64,000 nucleotides of DNA from Chryseobacterium sp. ZHDP1. GTDB lineage: Bacteria; Bacteroidota; Bacteroidia; Flavobacteriales; Weeksellaceae. A model generated the notes under the pieces. It saw only the letters and a program-made list of their open reading frames with translations, did not search any database and was not told the DNA's origin. The position numbers and the translations under genes are program-made. Positions 36,164 to 44,723 of the stretch are shown piece by piece. Within the stretch, counting starts at the first letter, position 1; each line of letters starts with the position of its first letter. The stretch is taken from NCBI RefSeq assembly GCF_018603435.1, contig NZ_CP075682.1, forward strand, positions 3,162,001 to 3,226,000. Reading direction: 5' to 3'.

Positions 36164-38689
36164 TTAAAAGCCGACCTGAAAACCTGCTTTAATTCCGAAA
36201 GTTGAAATATCCGGTCTGTTGAGGTAATTTCCGCGCCAGTTGAAATCTACTCTGAAAATTCGAAGGTTTCCGAAACCAATATTTTCGATCCCGAAACCGT
36301 ATTCATAATAAATATGCTCACTTGGGGCAGAATATTTGAATCCTTCCACATTAATCGCTTTAGAAGCGTCGCTTAATGTTCCGTAAGCTCCTCTGATGAA
36401 GGCAATCTCTCTTAATTTTAATTTTTTGATCAAAGGAATATAAGAAAGGATTTTCCCGTTGAAATGATGCTCTAAATGAAGCGTAGTATACGTATCAGCC
36501 ACAAATTCATAGTAATTAAGCTGTGCAAATGTATTCTGAGCGAGACTATATGACTGGTTTCCCGGAATTACGTTCTGTAAAGCCAAGGGAACGGTATTGA
36601 AATTCTTTCCAGCCTCAAAGCTGACTACTGTTTTTCCCCAGCTTCCGATCAGAAAAGGCTTATAAAACAGGAACTGCAATTTGTTATAATTAAAATCCGA
36701 CCCGAATAAACCTTCAACACCTTTTGTGTATTTCAAGACAATAGTGGGGGCAAGAGTTCCGTGTTCGTGTCTGTCGATTCCGGTCTGGGAAAATTTTGCT
36801 CCCGGTCTTGCGATTAAGCTTAATGTAAAATGCGAATCATTGGTTGTTTTTCTCAAATCTCCGTTTTTGTAATACATGAGATTAAATCCTTCGGGATTTG
36901 CCGATTTAATGCTTTGCATGGTTCCGTCTAGTCTGATCTGAAAATTTTTCCAGGGTTCAATAGAAGTAAATACATTTGTCTGGTTTATCGAGCTTAGTGA
37001 AGCGTTTTCTCCTCTTGCAAAAATCGTTGAAGAAGCAAACGTTCTTGCCATAATTCCGTCATCATTGGTCAGCCGAACGCCAAGCTGTAGAATATCTCTT
37101 CTTGTTCCTGCTCCTACCGTAAAACGGTTTACTCTGTTAAACATAAATCTTCCTTCAACACCATATTTCACCTGTTGGTCTTTGAATCCATAAGCGGTGT
37201 AAAACTGAACTCTCCAGGGATCGTTCCGTGTGAAATAGGTTCTTGCTCCAATTCGTATCCTGTCGCCTTCTACCTGATTTTTTCCATACACAGAAAAAAT
37301 AGGACCTAAATCAATACCTTTTGTAATGTTATAATATCCGGAACCCAGCGTTTCGTAAAGTTTTACAATACGGTTAAATTTTGGAGTCTGCTCAAGCTTA
37401 TCAAGCATATCATAAATGCCCTGCTCGCTTTTTGACAGGGAATCAGGTCTTGCTTTTACCCAATACGCATCATCTTTTTCTACAAATTTATCATTGTATT
37501 CCTCTTCCTTTCTTTTAAAGATTTTGTCTTCAAGCGGTTTATTAAACTGGTATTCCGAATAATCTACGGATCTTTTGGCAATAATGCTTTTTGAAGTTTT
37601 CTTTTTTGAAAAAGGAGTCATTTCAATTTCTGTAACAAATTTCCTCGGCAAAAAAGTATTTTCGTCGGGATTGTCATATTCCAGTTCTGTAGAAATTCCG
37701 TTAATAAAATTTACATTAATTTTTTGCGTGGATTTTAAGGTTGCACCCAAAACTGCATAACTGTCTGTATCAATATAAAGATATCCCTGAAATGCTAAAA
37801 CTTCTGTCCTTTTCGGCTGATAGCGGATTTTGAAAGCATTTTCTCCGCGTACTGAAATAGTATCTACCAGATTATAATCATATGTACTGAAGCTTGTTTC
37901 TCCGGCAGGACTTGGGAATCCGATGTCGAAATAATTTAAAGTATTATCATAAATATTGATGTCGCGGTAAAGGTTTTTAGCCATCAGAGTAATGATCTGG
38001 TTATCCTGAAAACCTGATGTTTTTTGTGCCGTGAGAAGCCTTTTTGTACGTTTGGAAGGTCTGTTTTCTCCGTAATTTTCGTAAACGGCTTCATTGAGGA
38101 AAATAGGAAGGCCAATTTTTCCGCTTGCCGTGGAATCTTTATAATCAAAAATGAATTCAAGTTTATTGAAGATTTTTCTCTTCATGAATGCACTGTCCAG
38201 ATTATTGGCATCAAACTGAATTTTTTCGTATTCTTTATAGGTATAGGTGTCGAATTTATCTAAACCGTTGTTTCTCTTCCGTTCCCAGACTTTCTGCATG
38301 ATCGCGTAAGCGGGATTTTCCTTTTTGTTTTTATATTTCGGTTTTTCGTTATGAATAACAACTTCCTGTATACTCCCGACTTTTTCCTGAGCCAGTTTCA
38401 CAAAAATATTGCTGGCATTCTGTGGAGTTACATCAACACTTTCTAAAGAATAATTTTTTCTTAAAAATCTGAGTTTATAAATCAGGCTGTCTGACTGTAC
38501 GGTAAATTTTCCGGAAGTGGTTGTAAGAGATGGTTTTTGATTTTCATTAATGAAAATATCTACTCCTGAGACCTCCTTATTGGTCTTTGCGTCTACAATT
38601 CTGCCGTTTGCCAAATTTTGTGAGTATACGAGATCTGCAAAAAATAGAAATAAAAAGAGGGAATAATATTTGGAATTGTTAATTAACAT
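36164..38689 (-). CDS. DUF5686 / carboxypeptidase-like regulatory domain outer-membrane protein
   Basis: An 841-residue outer-membrane-type protein, counted from the ATG at 38689. That start gives a clean signal peptide (YYSLFLFLFFADLVYSQN); the in-frame ATG at 38731 would add an uncharged-start extension. The N-terminal part is a carboxypeptidase-like regulatory domain (GRIVDAKTNKEVSGVDIFINENQ). The rest is the DUF5686 region with a C-terminal beta-barrel, ending GIKAGFQVGF. The role is unknown; members are large conserved surface proteins of Bacteroidota. Confidence 0.85.
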   Translation of the reverse strand: MLINNSKYYSLFLFLFFADLVYSQNLANGRIVDAKTNKEVSGVDIFINENQKPSLTTTSGKFTVQSDSLIYKLRFLRKNYSLESVDVTPQNASNIFVKLAQEKVGSIQEVVIHNEKPKYKNKKENPAYAIMQKVWERKRNNGLDKFDTYTYKEYEKIQFDANNLDSAFMKRKIFNKLEFIFDYKDSTASGKIGLPIFLNEAVYENYGENRPSKRTKRLLTAQKTSGFQDNQIITLMAKNLYRDINIYDNTLNYFDIGFPSPAGETSFSTYDYNLVDTISVRGENAFKIRYQPKRTEVLAFQGYLYIDTDSYAVLGATLKSTQKINVNFINGISTELEYDNPDENTFLPRKFVTEIEMTPFSKKKTSKSIIAKRSVDYSEYQFNKPLEDKIFKRKEEEYNDKFVEKDDAYWVKARPDSLSKSEQGIYDMLDKLEQTPKFNRIVKLYETLGSGYYNITKGIDLGPIFSVYGKNQVEGDRIRIGARTYFTRNDPWRVQFYTAYGFKDQQVKYGVEGRFMFNRVNRFTVGAGTRRDILQLGVRLTNDDGIMARTFASSTIFARGENASLSSINQTNVFTSIEPWKNFQIRLDGTMQSIKSANPEGFNLMYYKNGDLRKTTNDSHFTLSLIARPGAKFSQTGIDRHEHGTLAPTIVLKYTKGVEGLFGSDFNYNKLQFLFYKPFLIGSWGKTVVSFEAGKNFNTVPLALQNVIPGNQSYSLAQNTFAQLNYYEFVADTYTTLHLEHHFNGKILSYIPLIKKLKLREIAFIRGAYGTLSDASKAINVEGFKYSAPSEHIYYEYGFGIENIGFGNLRIFRVDFNWRGNYLNRPDISTFGIKAGFQVGF

Positions 38690-38934
38690 TTGTTGTTTCT
38701 TCAAGCTATTTGCATAACAAAAAGTATGCACTTTTATTATAAAAAAATAAATATTATTTAAACTTTTAATGGTTTAAATACAAAACTGCAAATGTAATAA
38801 AAATAACATCATCGTTTTGACGGTGTTATAGTTATTGTTTTGTTAAAATATGATGATTTTTAAGAAATTATTTTTGAGTTGATGTGATGCAAAATCGCAG
38901 AAATAAAAAAGACCTACATTTCTGTAAGTCTTTT

Positions 38935-38982
38935 TGGCTCCTCCTGCTGGGCTCGAACCAGCGACCCTCTGATTAACAGTCA
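38935..38982 (-). repeat. Left attachment site, 48-bp tRNA-Asn 3' fragment
   Basis: 48 bp identical to 53963-54010, covering the tRNA-Asn sequence from the anticodon arm to the CCA end. Here it lacks the 5' half of the tRNA, so it is a remnant left by integration, not a gene. Confidence 0.95.
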
Positions 38983-39619
38983 TAGTGTTTTTGATTTTAA
39001 GGTTCTGAATATGAGATGATTGAAAAAATATAGTACTTTCATTTCTTTGATGATTTAATATGTTCTATGACCATTTACTAAAAAAGTCTTGCAATAAATC
39101 TTGCAACTTTTTTAAAATTTATATCCCGCCAAAACCGGCAAGACTCCATTCTTAGAAGGTTTGTAAGTACACATCATCATCAATAATTTCCGTACATTTT
39201 TTTATGTAAAGAAAATTCAAGAAGGATGTAATGATCTCGTCGAGCGCGGTAAGAAAATATGTTTTAAAAAATAATTAAATTTTGTGACCACCATTTCAAT
39301 CACCACAAAGGCAATCAATGAAACGGAATGAATTTGAGCAATTTATAAAATATTTTTAGATTTTAAATGGTGTTATACCCTTTTATTTTGGTGGAGTTGA
39401 AGGATATTGAATCACTTCTTATATTCAGAATATTATGTTTAAATTTAAGCTTTGCTGCCACTGTTGCTATTTTCCTAAAAGTGAATAGGTTCGGGGTATT
39501 TCGAATAGTCTTCGACGTTCCGCAGGAAACCTCCATCTTTGTGAATCCTTTCTGTGCTCCGTTAAAATCTTCTATCAGTTATTAAAGCAAAAACAGAGGC
39601 GTAGAGTTGGTAAAGATTT
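38983..39619. other. Gene-free left end of the island
   Basis: About 640 bp inside the left attachment site. No convincing ORF was found. It holds the paired TCTTGCAA repeat at 39087-39107 (candidate recombinase arm site) and an AT-rich stretch. A 72-residue ORF at 39367-39585 is not credible. Confidence 0.7.
39087..39107 (+). repeat. Paired TCTTGCAA repeat, left copy (candidate arm-type site)
   Basis: Two TCTTGCAA half-units with 12-bp periodicity, matching the pair at 53899-53918 near the other end in the same orientation. The element end is about 105 bp away. Confidence 0.55.
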
Positions 39620-40198
39620 TTATTTCCAATAGTTCCAGTTACTGCCATCATATACCGCAATCGAATTGCTTACTGTATCATAGCACATCATACCAGCATA
39701 GGGACTTTTTACTGTTGTATGAGGATTTTTAATGTGAGGTAATATAATTGCCTTATTGGGAGACTCTAAAACAAGTACTCCCGTAGCCGAACTTATATTG
39801 GAACCTATTATCACACCATTCCCACTCTCTGCACTTGTATTGGATGTAAGATTGGTTAAACTTCCCGTATCTGACATATCTACCCAACTACCATTAGTAA
39901 ACATTCTCACTTTTACTGAAGTTTTATCAAATATGAATGTTCCGTTTTGTGGATTATTAGTAGTTGGAGTGGTAGCAGAAAATGTAGGAGTTGCTGTTAA
40001 TGCAGGGAGAATGATGCCTTTGAAATTAGTGGTTTCAACATCTGTCGGAGAATTAGTAGCTGTTGCTCCCCCGAAATCCAGCAGTGTACTGTTTCCATTT
40101 ACTGATGTTTTACCAATGGCTACCTGGGCGGATAAGGTTAAAGAACAAAATATAAGACTGCCTATATAGAATGTTTTTGTATTTTTTATATTTTTCAT
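39620..40198 (-). CDS. Secreted protein with C-terminal surface module
   Basis: A 192-residue exported protein. The signal peptide ends in LSAQVAIGK, a common start for secreted or tail-like proteins of this group. The mid part is low-complexity and threonine/serine-rich. The C-terminal 45 residues (IILPHIKNPHTTVKSPYAGMMCYDTVSNSIAVYDGSNWNYWK) match the end of the neighbouring 613-residue protein in pattern: G-M-x-x-Y-D ... I-x-x-Y-x-G-x-x-W. It starts 9 bp after the stop of that neighbour, so the two form an operon. Function unknown. Confidence 0.75.
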   Translation of the reverse strand: MKNIKNTKTFYIGSLIFCSLTLSAQVAIGKTSVNGNSTLLDFGGATATNSPTDVETTNFKGIILPALTATPTFSATTPTTNNPQNGTFIFDKTSVKVRMFTNGSWVDMSDTGSLTNLTSNTSAESGNGVIIGSNISSATGVLVLESPNKAIILPHIKNPHTTVKSPYAGMMCYDTVSNSIAVYDGSNWNYWK

Positions 40199-40207
40199 AT
40201 TTTATAT

Positions 40208-42049
40208 TTAATCGTTACACGCTCTTTTTATACATTTCCAAGTAGTTCCGTTATAAAGTTTTATACATTGATCTGTAATATCATATGCTATCATACCTTT
40301 TTGGGGATTAATAATATTTGCTGTACTTGTAGTTTTGGTAATAACCAGTCCTTTTGTATTAGATTCTAACGCAATAAAACCATTGGGAACACCTCCTTCA
40401 TTGATTGTTGGGCCTTCGGGCCAGTTTTTGTTACGGGTTTTTAATGTAGTAATTCCTACTTTTGAATATCCATCAGGAATTCCTGACGCTCCTGGTTTTA
40501 TGCAGTAATCTACAGCGATGAAAATTGAGGCATTATTGCTTGTAAGCCCGGCTAAATCTTTAATATTATAATTAACGGTAGTAGCGTTTCCGAAGAATCC
40601 GATAGCGGGGGTAAATGTTAGATTTCCAAGATTATCTACCAGCCAAGTTCCTTGTCCGGCAATTATAAATCCTTTCGTATATCCTCCGGAAGTTATAATA
40701 TTGGTTGCACCAGAGGGAGCGATGAGATTAATTGTAGAGTATATTAAAGACCCTGAATTCAAGTCATAATCATTCGTTACGATACTGAATGTTTTAGACA
40801 TATTTTTACCAACAGAAGCATTATCATCTACCGCTACAGGAGGTTGATTGATTCCAAAATTATTCCCTGAAGAAATGCTGTTAGAGATTGTTGCTGTGAA
40901 ACTGTTGGCAGTAGTTCCCACTTTATTACCTACAACATTAAAACCTGTTGGCTCTGTTAACTGAATTGTGTAAGGACCGGGATAAGTATTGATGTTTATA
41001 TTGTCAAAATAATAATATCCGTTTACATCAGTTGTTTTTGATCCTATTTCTACTCCATTATTAAAGAGCTTAACAGTTGCTCCCTGATATCCGTTACCAT
41101 CAGGAGTTCCTGCATTGTTATCATTAAAGACAGTTCCGCTAAAAGTAGACGCAAAAGTAATTGATGCAGCGTTATAAGCACCAATAAAAGCAGGGTCTGA
41201 TGTTCCTGAATATGTTTGAATTAATGTTGTTGCACTCTGATAATTTGCGGTCGTTATTCCCATTTCAGACCAATCTAAAGCGATAACTCTAATGTTTCTC
41301 GTACATCCACTTGAAGTTCCTGCATCATAAAGAGGAGGCGATACATTTGCTCTGTAAAATTTCCAGCAGGCGTTACCAATAGACGGAACTACCGGTATAC
41401 CATTTACTTCTGCACCAAAAGCTACCGAATAAGGAGTTCCTACCATCGGATCTGATGGGGTGGGACCATTTTGAAAGTGAAATACATCTGATGTACTGCT
41501 GGGTTGTCCCATCTGAGTAAAAATAAGATCCGGTACACCATCTCCGATTGATGTGGGAACAATTCCCATCGTATTGAAGGCAATGTTAGAGCCTTGTGGT
41601 ATATTAAAAATAGCAGTTCCTAAACCTAAACCGTTAATACCATCAGTAAGATATTGTACTAAATTATTATTAACCGGCACCGGCGTTACATTACCATTTC
41701 CTCCAAATGCTTGTCCTACCCCAATAAAAGTTCCGCTACCTGGAGAGGGGATTGTGTAAATGGGTAATGAAATAAATGTGGCAGATGTGAAAGGAATATT
41801 ATTGCTGGATAAAGCCGAATTATTAACTCCGGTAGAATAAGTTATGGGTGTGTTAATATTATTAATTCCATTTGCATTCCAAGTAAAGGCAAGTAAATTA
41901 TGATTGTTATTGGGTATTACTGCATTGTTGGAGCTTCTCCAATAACCATTGAAATCTGAAAATATTTCGGAAGCGGGGCGTACTGTGTTCTGTGATTTTA
42001 CAGTAACTATTGTGAATAATCCTAAAACTAAGGCAATCTTATTTTTCAT
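40208..42049 (-). CDS. Large secreted protein with SdrD_B-like and cadherin-like Ig domains
   Basis: A 613-residue surface or secreted protein. A signal peptide (KIALVLGLFTIVTVKSQ) precedes a long N-terminal region of unknown fold. A SdrD_B-like repeat follows at about 300-370 (SGTVFNDNNAGTPDGNGYQGATVKLFNNGVEIGSKTTDVNGYYYF) and then a cadherin-like Ig segment (VAVDDNASVGKNMSKTFSIVTNDYD). The C-terminus GLVITKTTSTANIINPQKGMIAYDITDQCIKLYNGTTWKCIK resembles that of the next gene. Likely adhesion-type cargo; no sortase or T9SS motif was seen. Confidence 0.72.
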   Translation of the reverse strand: MKNKIALVLGLFTIVTVKSQNTVRPASEIFSDFNGYWRSSNNAVIPNNNHNLLAFTWNANGINNINTPITYSTGVNNSALSSNNIPFTSATFISLPIYTIPSPGSGTFIGVGQAFGGNGNVTPVPVNNNLVQYLTDGINGLGLGTAIFNIPQGSNIAFNTMGIVPTSIGDGVPDLIFTQMGQPSSTSDVFHFQNGPTPSDPMVGTPYSVAFGAEVNGIPVVPSIGNACWKFYRANVSPPLYDAGTSSGCTRNIRVIALDWSEMGITTANYQSATTLIQTYSGTSDPAFIGAYNAASITFASTFSGTVFNDNNAGTPDGNGYQGATVKLFNNGVEIGSKTTDVNGYYYFDNININTYPGPYTIQLTEPTGFNVVGNKVGTTANSFTATISNSISSGNNFGINQPPVAVDDNASVGKNMSKTFSIVTNDYDLNSGSLIYSTINLIAPSGATNIITSGGYTKGFIIAGQGTWLVDNLGNLTFTPAIGFFGNATTVNYNIKDLAGLTSNNASIFIAVDYCIKPGASGIPDGYSKVGITTLKTRNKNWPEGPTINEGGVPNGFIALESNTKGLVITKTTSTANIINPQKGMIAYDITDQCIKLYNGTTWKCIKRACND

Positions 42050-42281
42050 CTTGATTTTAATAGAAGTGCAAATTTAAACTTATTTTTTAATATATTGATT
42101 ATGAGTTTGTTTTATTTTTGGCATAGATGAGTGCGTCGTAAATTTATCCCAAGGATTAAAAAAGAAATTGAAATGTATGCTTTCATTTCCATGATATATC
42201 GAGGTGATAAAGATTTGGAAATTTTGAATCAAGTATCTCATGATATTGCTATGGAAATTGAAAATTTGTGGAGATTATAAA

Positions 42282-43040
42282 GCATAAGAAGATTTTATCA
42301 GACGGATTAATATTATGATGGAACCGATGAAGGTTCTAATTTTTATTGGAGCATTCTGGTTTACTTGTAAACCAAAGAATGAATTGCTTGTTGAAATAAG
42401 ATTACTATTAATAAATTTTAAACCTAAGAATAGGGGTTTGATGTTAATTGAAGAACCTGTTCAGGAATTTAAACTTCCACAACTGAAAAGAGAAAGTTTC
42501 GAGGATGCATTTGATGAAATTGAGTTAATTGGACTTCCAGTTTCATGTAGTCCTTTTGATTTATTAAAAACCAAATACAGAGGATCAGTATTTGTAAAAG
42601 ACTTGTTGAAATTTCATAAAAGACAGGTAAAAATGTTAGCATATCTTATTTCCAGAAAACACGTTCCCACTAAAAAAGGGACGATGTATTTTGGAACTTG
42701 GATCGATGTCAACGGTGATTATTTTGACACCGCACATTTTCCCAATAGTTTAAAGGAATATGATTTTCAGGAAGGCGGTTGTTATTTATTACTCGGAAGG
42801 GTTGAAGTTGATTTTCACTTTCCTACCATTACTATTCATAAAATGGCAAAGATGCCAATGATCACCGATCCCCGGTATTCTTACGATAAAGAAAAACAAT
42901 ATGATATTCACCGTCAAATTAAAGAAGATGTAAGTATGACTTTTAGAAAGCCTTATCCTCAGGAACATGAAATTGGACTGCCAAGAAACAATTCGGAAAA
43001 AAATAAAGAGGCTGTCCCAAAAGGTAAACTAATGCTCTGA
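42282..43040 (+). pseudogene. Fragment of DNA polymerase III alpha / DnaE2-type polymerase, C-terminal part
   Basis: About 240 residues match only the C-terminal end of DnaE-type polymerases: MKVLIFIGAFWFTCK resembles the usual LIRIGAFRFTGK, followed by DEIELIGLPVSCSPFDLLKTKYRG, VKMLAYLISRKHVPTKKGTMYFGTWIDVNGDYFDTAHFP and KMAKMPMITDPRY. In-frame homology starts before the ATG at 42315, right after an upstream stop codon, so the 5' part is missing. The polymerase active-site domain is absent. The last residues (EAVPKGKLML) come from the inverted-repeat element at 43005-43110. A dead remnant. Confidence 0.75.
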
Positions 43041-43110
43041 GAATCTCCTAAATGATAAAAGTTGTCAAACAGGAGTCCGAGAGAGAGGGTACTTTTGAGA
43101 CAGCCTCTTT
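43005..43110. repeat. 106-bp palindromic MITE-like insertion
   Basis: The terminal inverted repeats read GAGGCTGTCCCAAAAG and (complement) GAGGCTGTCTCAAAAG with one mismatch, plus imperfect inner arms (CTCTGAGAATCTCCT / AGGAGTCCGAGAG). The ends look like those of an insertion sequence but no transposase is inside. No clear target-site duplication was seen. Confidence 0.55.
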
Positions 43111-43142
43111 TGACTTGTATTAATATTTTTGGAATACATATC

Positions 43143-43397
43143 TTAAGTTCTGGAACGGTAAACTTTAGTACATACAAAAAGATTGAATGCAAAAAGACCC
43201 ATTAAAACAAAACAAATAGTTCTACCGGTATCTAAAACGGAAGTTATCGAGAAAATTTCGTGTTTAATTTCTTTGTGGTTTAAATTTAAATAGTCAATAA
43301 GTTTGTTCCCGTATGCGACAAAATTATCAATAATTCCTAAACACAATACAATTCCTAAAATACTGATCAAAATTCCAATAAGTGATAATGTTTTCAT
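43143..43397 (-). CDS. Small two-helix membrane protein (island cargo)
   Basis: An 84-residue protein with two strong hydrophobic segments (LIGILISILGIVLCLGII and ICFVLMGLFAFNLFVCTKVY) and a soluble loop between them (NKLIDYLNLNHKEIKHEIF). No recognised domain. It is followed by the next upstream gene after 16 bp, same strand, so it is probably a partner of the CxxC membrane protein. Confidence 0.6.
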   Translation of the reverse strand: MKTLSLIGILISILGIVLCLGIIDNFVAYGNKLIDYLNLNHKEIKHEIFSITSVLDTGRTICFVLMGLFAFNLFVCTKVYRSRT

Positions 43398-43413
43398 AAG
43401 TTTATTTTAAATT

Positions 43414-44238
43414 TTAGTATCCTCTGTTATTTTTGAATTCTTTCTCACATTTTAAGGAACAAAATTCTTTTTCATCGGTTACAATAAATTGATATTTATG
43501 TTGATTTGTATCTTGGAGTTCATAACTTTCAATGCAGGCTTGGGGACTAACTGTTAAAACCGTCATTACAGAAGCAATCATTTCAAAAGGGTCTTCAGAC
43601 TTAGGTTTTACAATTACCCCTAACAAATCCTTTGAAGTATAAATAATCGCTTTGATATCAATCTTTTTTTCACACCATTTACATTCAGTGCTTCCAACCT
43701 CGATCTTGTTTTCAGCCTTAGATAGTGGATCGGGATTCGGGTCACTCATTATCTTTTTTAGTTTGATAATATCCTCAGATGATAATCCCACATATTTCTC
43801 GGTTAGGTTTGCATTATCTATTAGTCTTTCAGCTTCGGGTGTAATTACTATATCATCCCAAGAAAATGTTTTACTTTCAAAAGAATTTAGATCTTCAATA
43901 TTAATGTTTTGATCATTTTCTAATTTAGTATCTTCTTTCACTACGAATTCTTTAGAATTTTCCTCAAATACATTTTGAGAATACCGGAAATCTAATATCC
44001 CTTTCCTATCATTATAATCATATACTGTTACAATAAAGAAAGAGAAAATGAAGTACAAAAGTATATTCGAAAATACGGTAACTTGATAAGGATCATCGTC
44101 ATAATCATCCGGGACGAAAGAAAAAATTATTGCGGAAAGAATTTTAACAACCACCATTATAGCGAAGAAAGGCAATAGAAATGAAGTTGTAATCATTGAT
44201 TCGAAATCAAGATTCTCAAGGTAGTTTAAATAATTCAT
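43414..44238 (-). CDS. Membrane protein with two cysteine pairs (island cargo)
   Basis: A 274-residue protein with two or three N-terminal membrane helices (FLLPFFAIMVVVKILSAIIFSFV; NILLYFIFSFFIVTVYDY) and a cytosolic or external C-terminal region. Near the C-terminus two pairs of cysteines form a possible zinc knuckle: ECKWCEKK and EFCSLKCEKEF. The region between, KPKSEDPFEMIASVMTVLTVSPQAC, is not recognised. It sits between the small membrane protein and the lipoprotein gene, same strand. Function unknown. Confidence 0.65.
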   Translation of the reverse strand: MNYLNYLENLDFESMITTSFLLPFFAIMVVVKILSAIIFSFVPDDYDDDPYQVTVFSNILLYFIFSFFIVTVYDYNDRKGILDFRYSQNVFEENSKEFVVKEDTKLENDQNINIEDLNSFESKTFSWDDIVITPEAERLIDNANLTEKYVGLSSEDIIKLKKIMSDPNPDPLSKAENKIEVGSTECKWCEKKIDIKAIIYTSKDLLGVIVKPKSEDPFEMIASVMTVLTVSPQACIESYELQDTNQHKYQFIVTDEKEFCSLKCEKEFKNNRGY

Positions 44239-44261
44239 GATGAATTTCGGTTTTCGGTGGT

Positions 44262-44723
44262 TTATTTTTTATAGTAATCTAATCTTTTCTCCTTTGTTCC
44301 GTCACCATTTTGATCATAATATTCATAATCCTGAAGAATTAATTCCTTGGAATCACTATGTTTAATGTAATAACGTTCTCCATCAATATCTAAAATATTT
44401 GTTGTAGCATTATAAGAATAAGGATATGTTTCTATACTCCCTATTTGTTGACATTGTTGAGTGGAAGAATTTAAAACATAATTTGTCAATAAGTATTTAC
44501 TGTTTGTTGTAAACTCATGTATTGCTTCTATTTCGCATTTAGCATGATCGTAAGAACTTAGGGGAGTGTCGGTTTTACCGTTGAGAATTACCGTTTTGTA
44601 ACGGTGCCATTTACCGATAAATTGTTGTGATTGATTTTTATTTTCTTCTGTAGTTTCAGAATCATTGTTTGAACATGAACCTAAAAAGATTACTGTTAAT
44701 AGAGATAAATAAACTTTTTTCAT
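44262..44723 (-). CDS. Lipocalin-like lipoprotein (island cargo)
   Basis: A 153-residue exported lipoprotein. The ATG at 44723 is chosen because it starts the signal MKKVYLSLLTVIFLGSC with a lipobox cysteine; the longer ORF to 44861 has no plausible start. The mature part is the short lipocalin-like beta-barrel type: QQFIGKWHRYKTVILNGK...YDHAKCEIEAIHEFTTNSKYLL...LDIDGERYYIKHSDSKELILQDYEYY, as in many Flavobacteriia lipoproteins. Ligand unknown. Confidence 0.78.
   Translation of the reverse strand: MKKVYLSLLTVIFLGSCSNNDSETTEENKNQSQQFIGKWHRYKTVILNGKTDTPLSSYDHAKCEIEAIHEFTTNSKYLLTNYVLNSSTQQCQQIGSIETYPYSYNATTNILDIDGERYYIKHSDSKELILQDYEYYDQNGDGTKEKRLDYYKK

Noticed and set aside
38935..38982. A second tRNA-Asn gene at the left island end
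   Set aside because: Only the 3' part, from the anticodon arm to CCA, is present. No acceptor 5' strand or D-arm. It is an attachment-site remnant.
39367..39585. 72-residue open frame in the left end of the island
   Set aside because: No domain, no promoter, an odd composition and no support for translation. It is inside the gene-free end.
42165..42280. A separate 49-codon ORF (GTG start) ahead of the dnaE fragment
   Set aside because: Readable, but too short and with no family to claim. It may be a scrap of the same broken region, so I did not list it as a gene.
43005..43110. The 106-bp palindrome as an ordinary terminator
   Set aside because: The loop is too long, about 60 nt, and the terminal repeats resemble insertion-sequence ends, so a MITE-like reading fits better.
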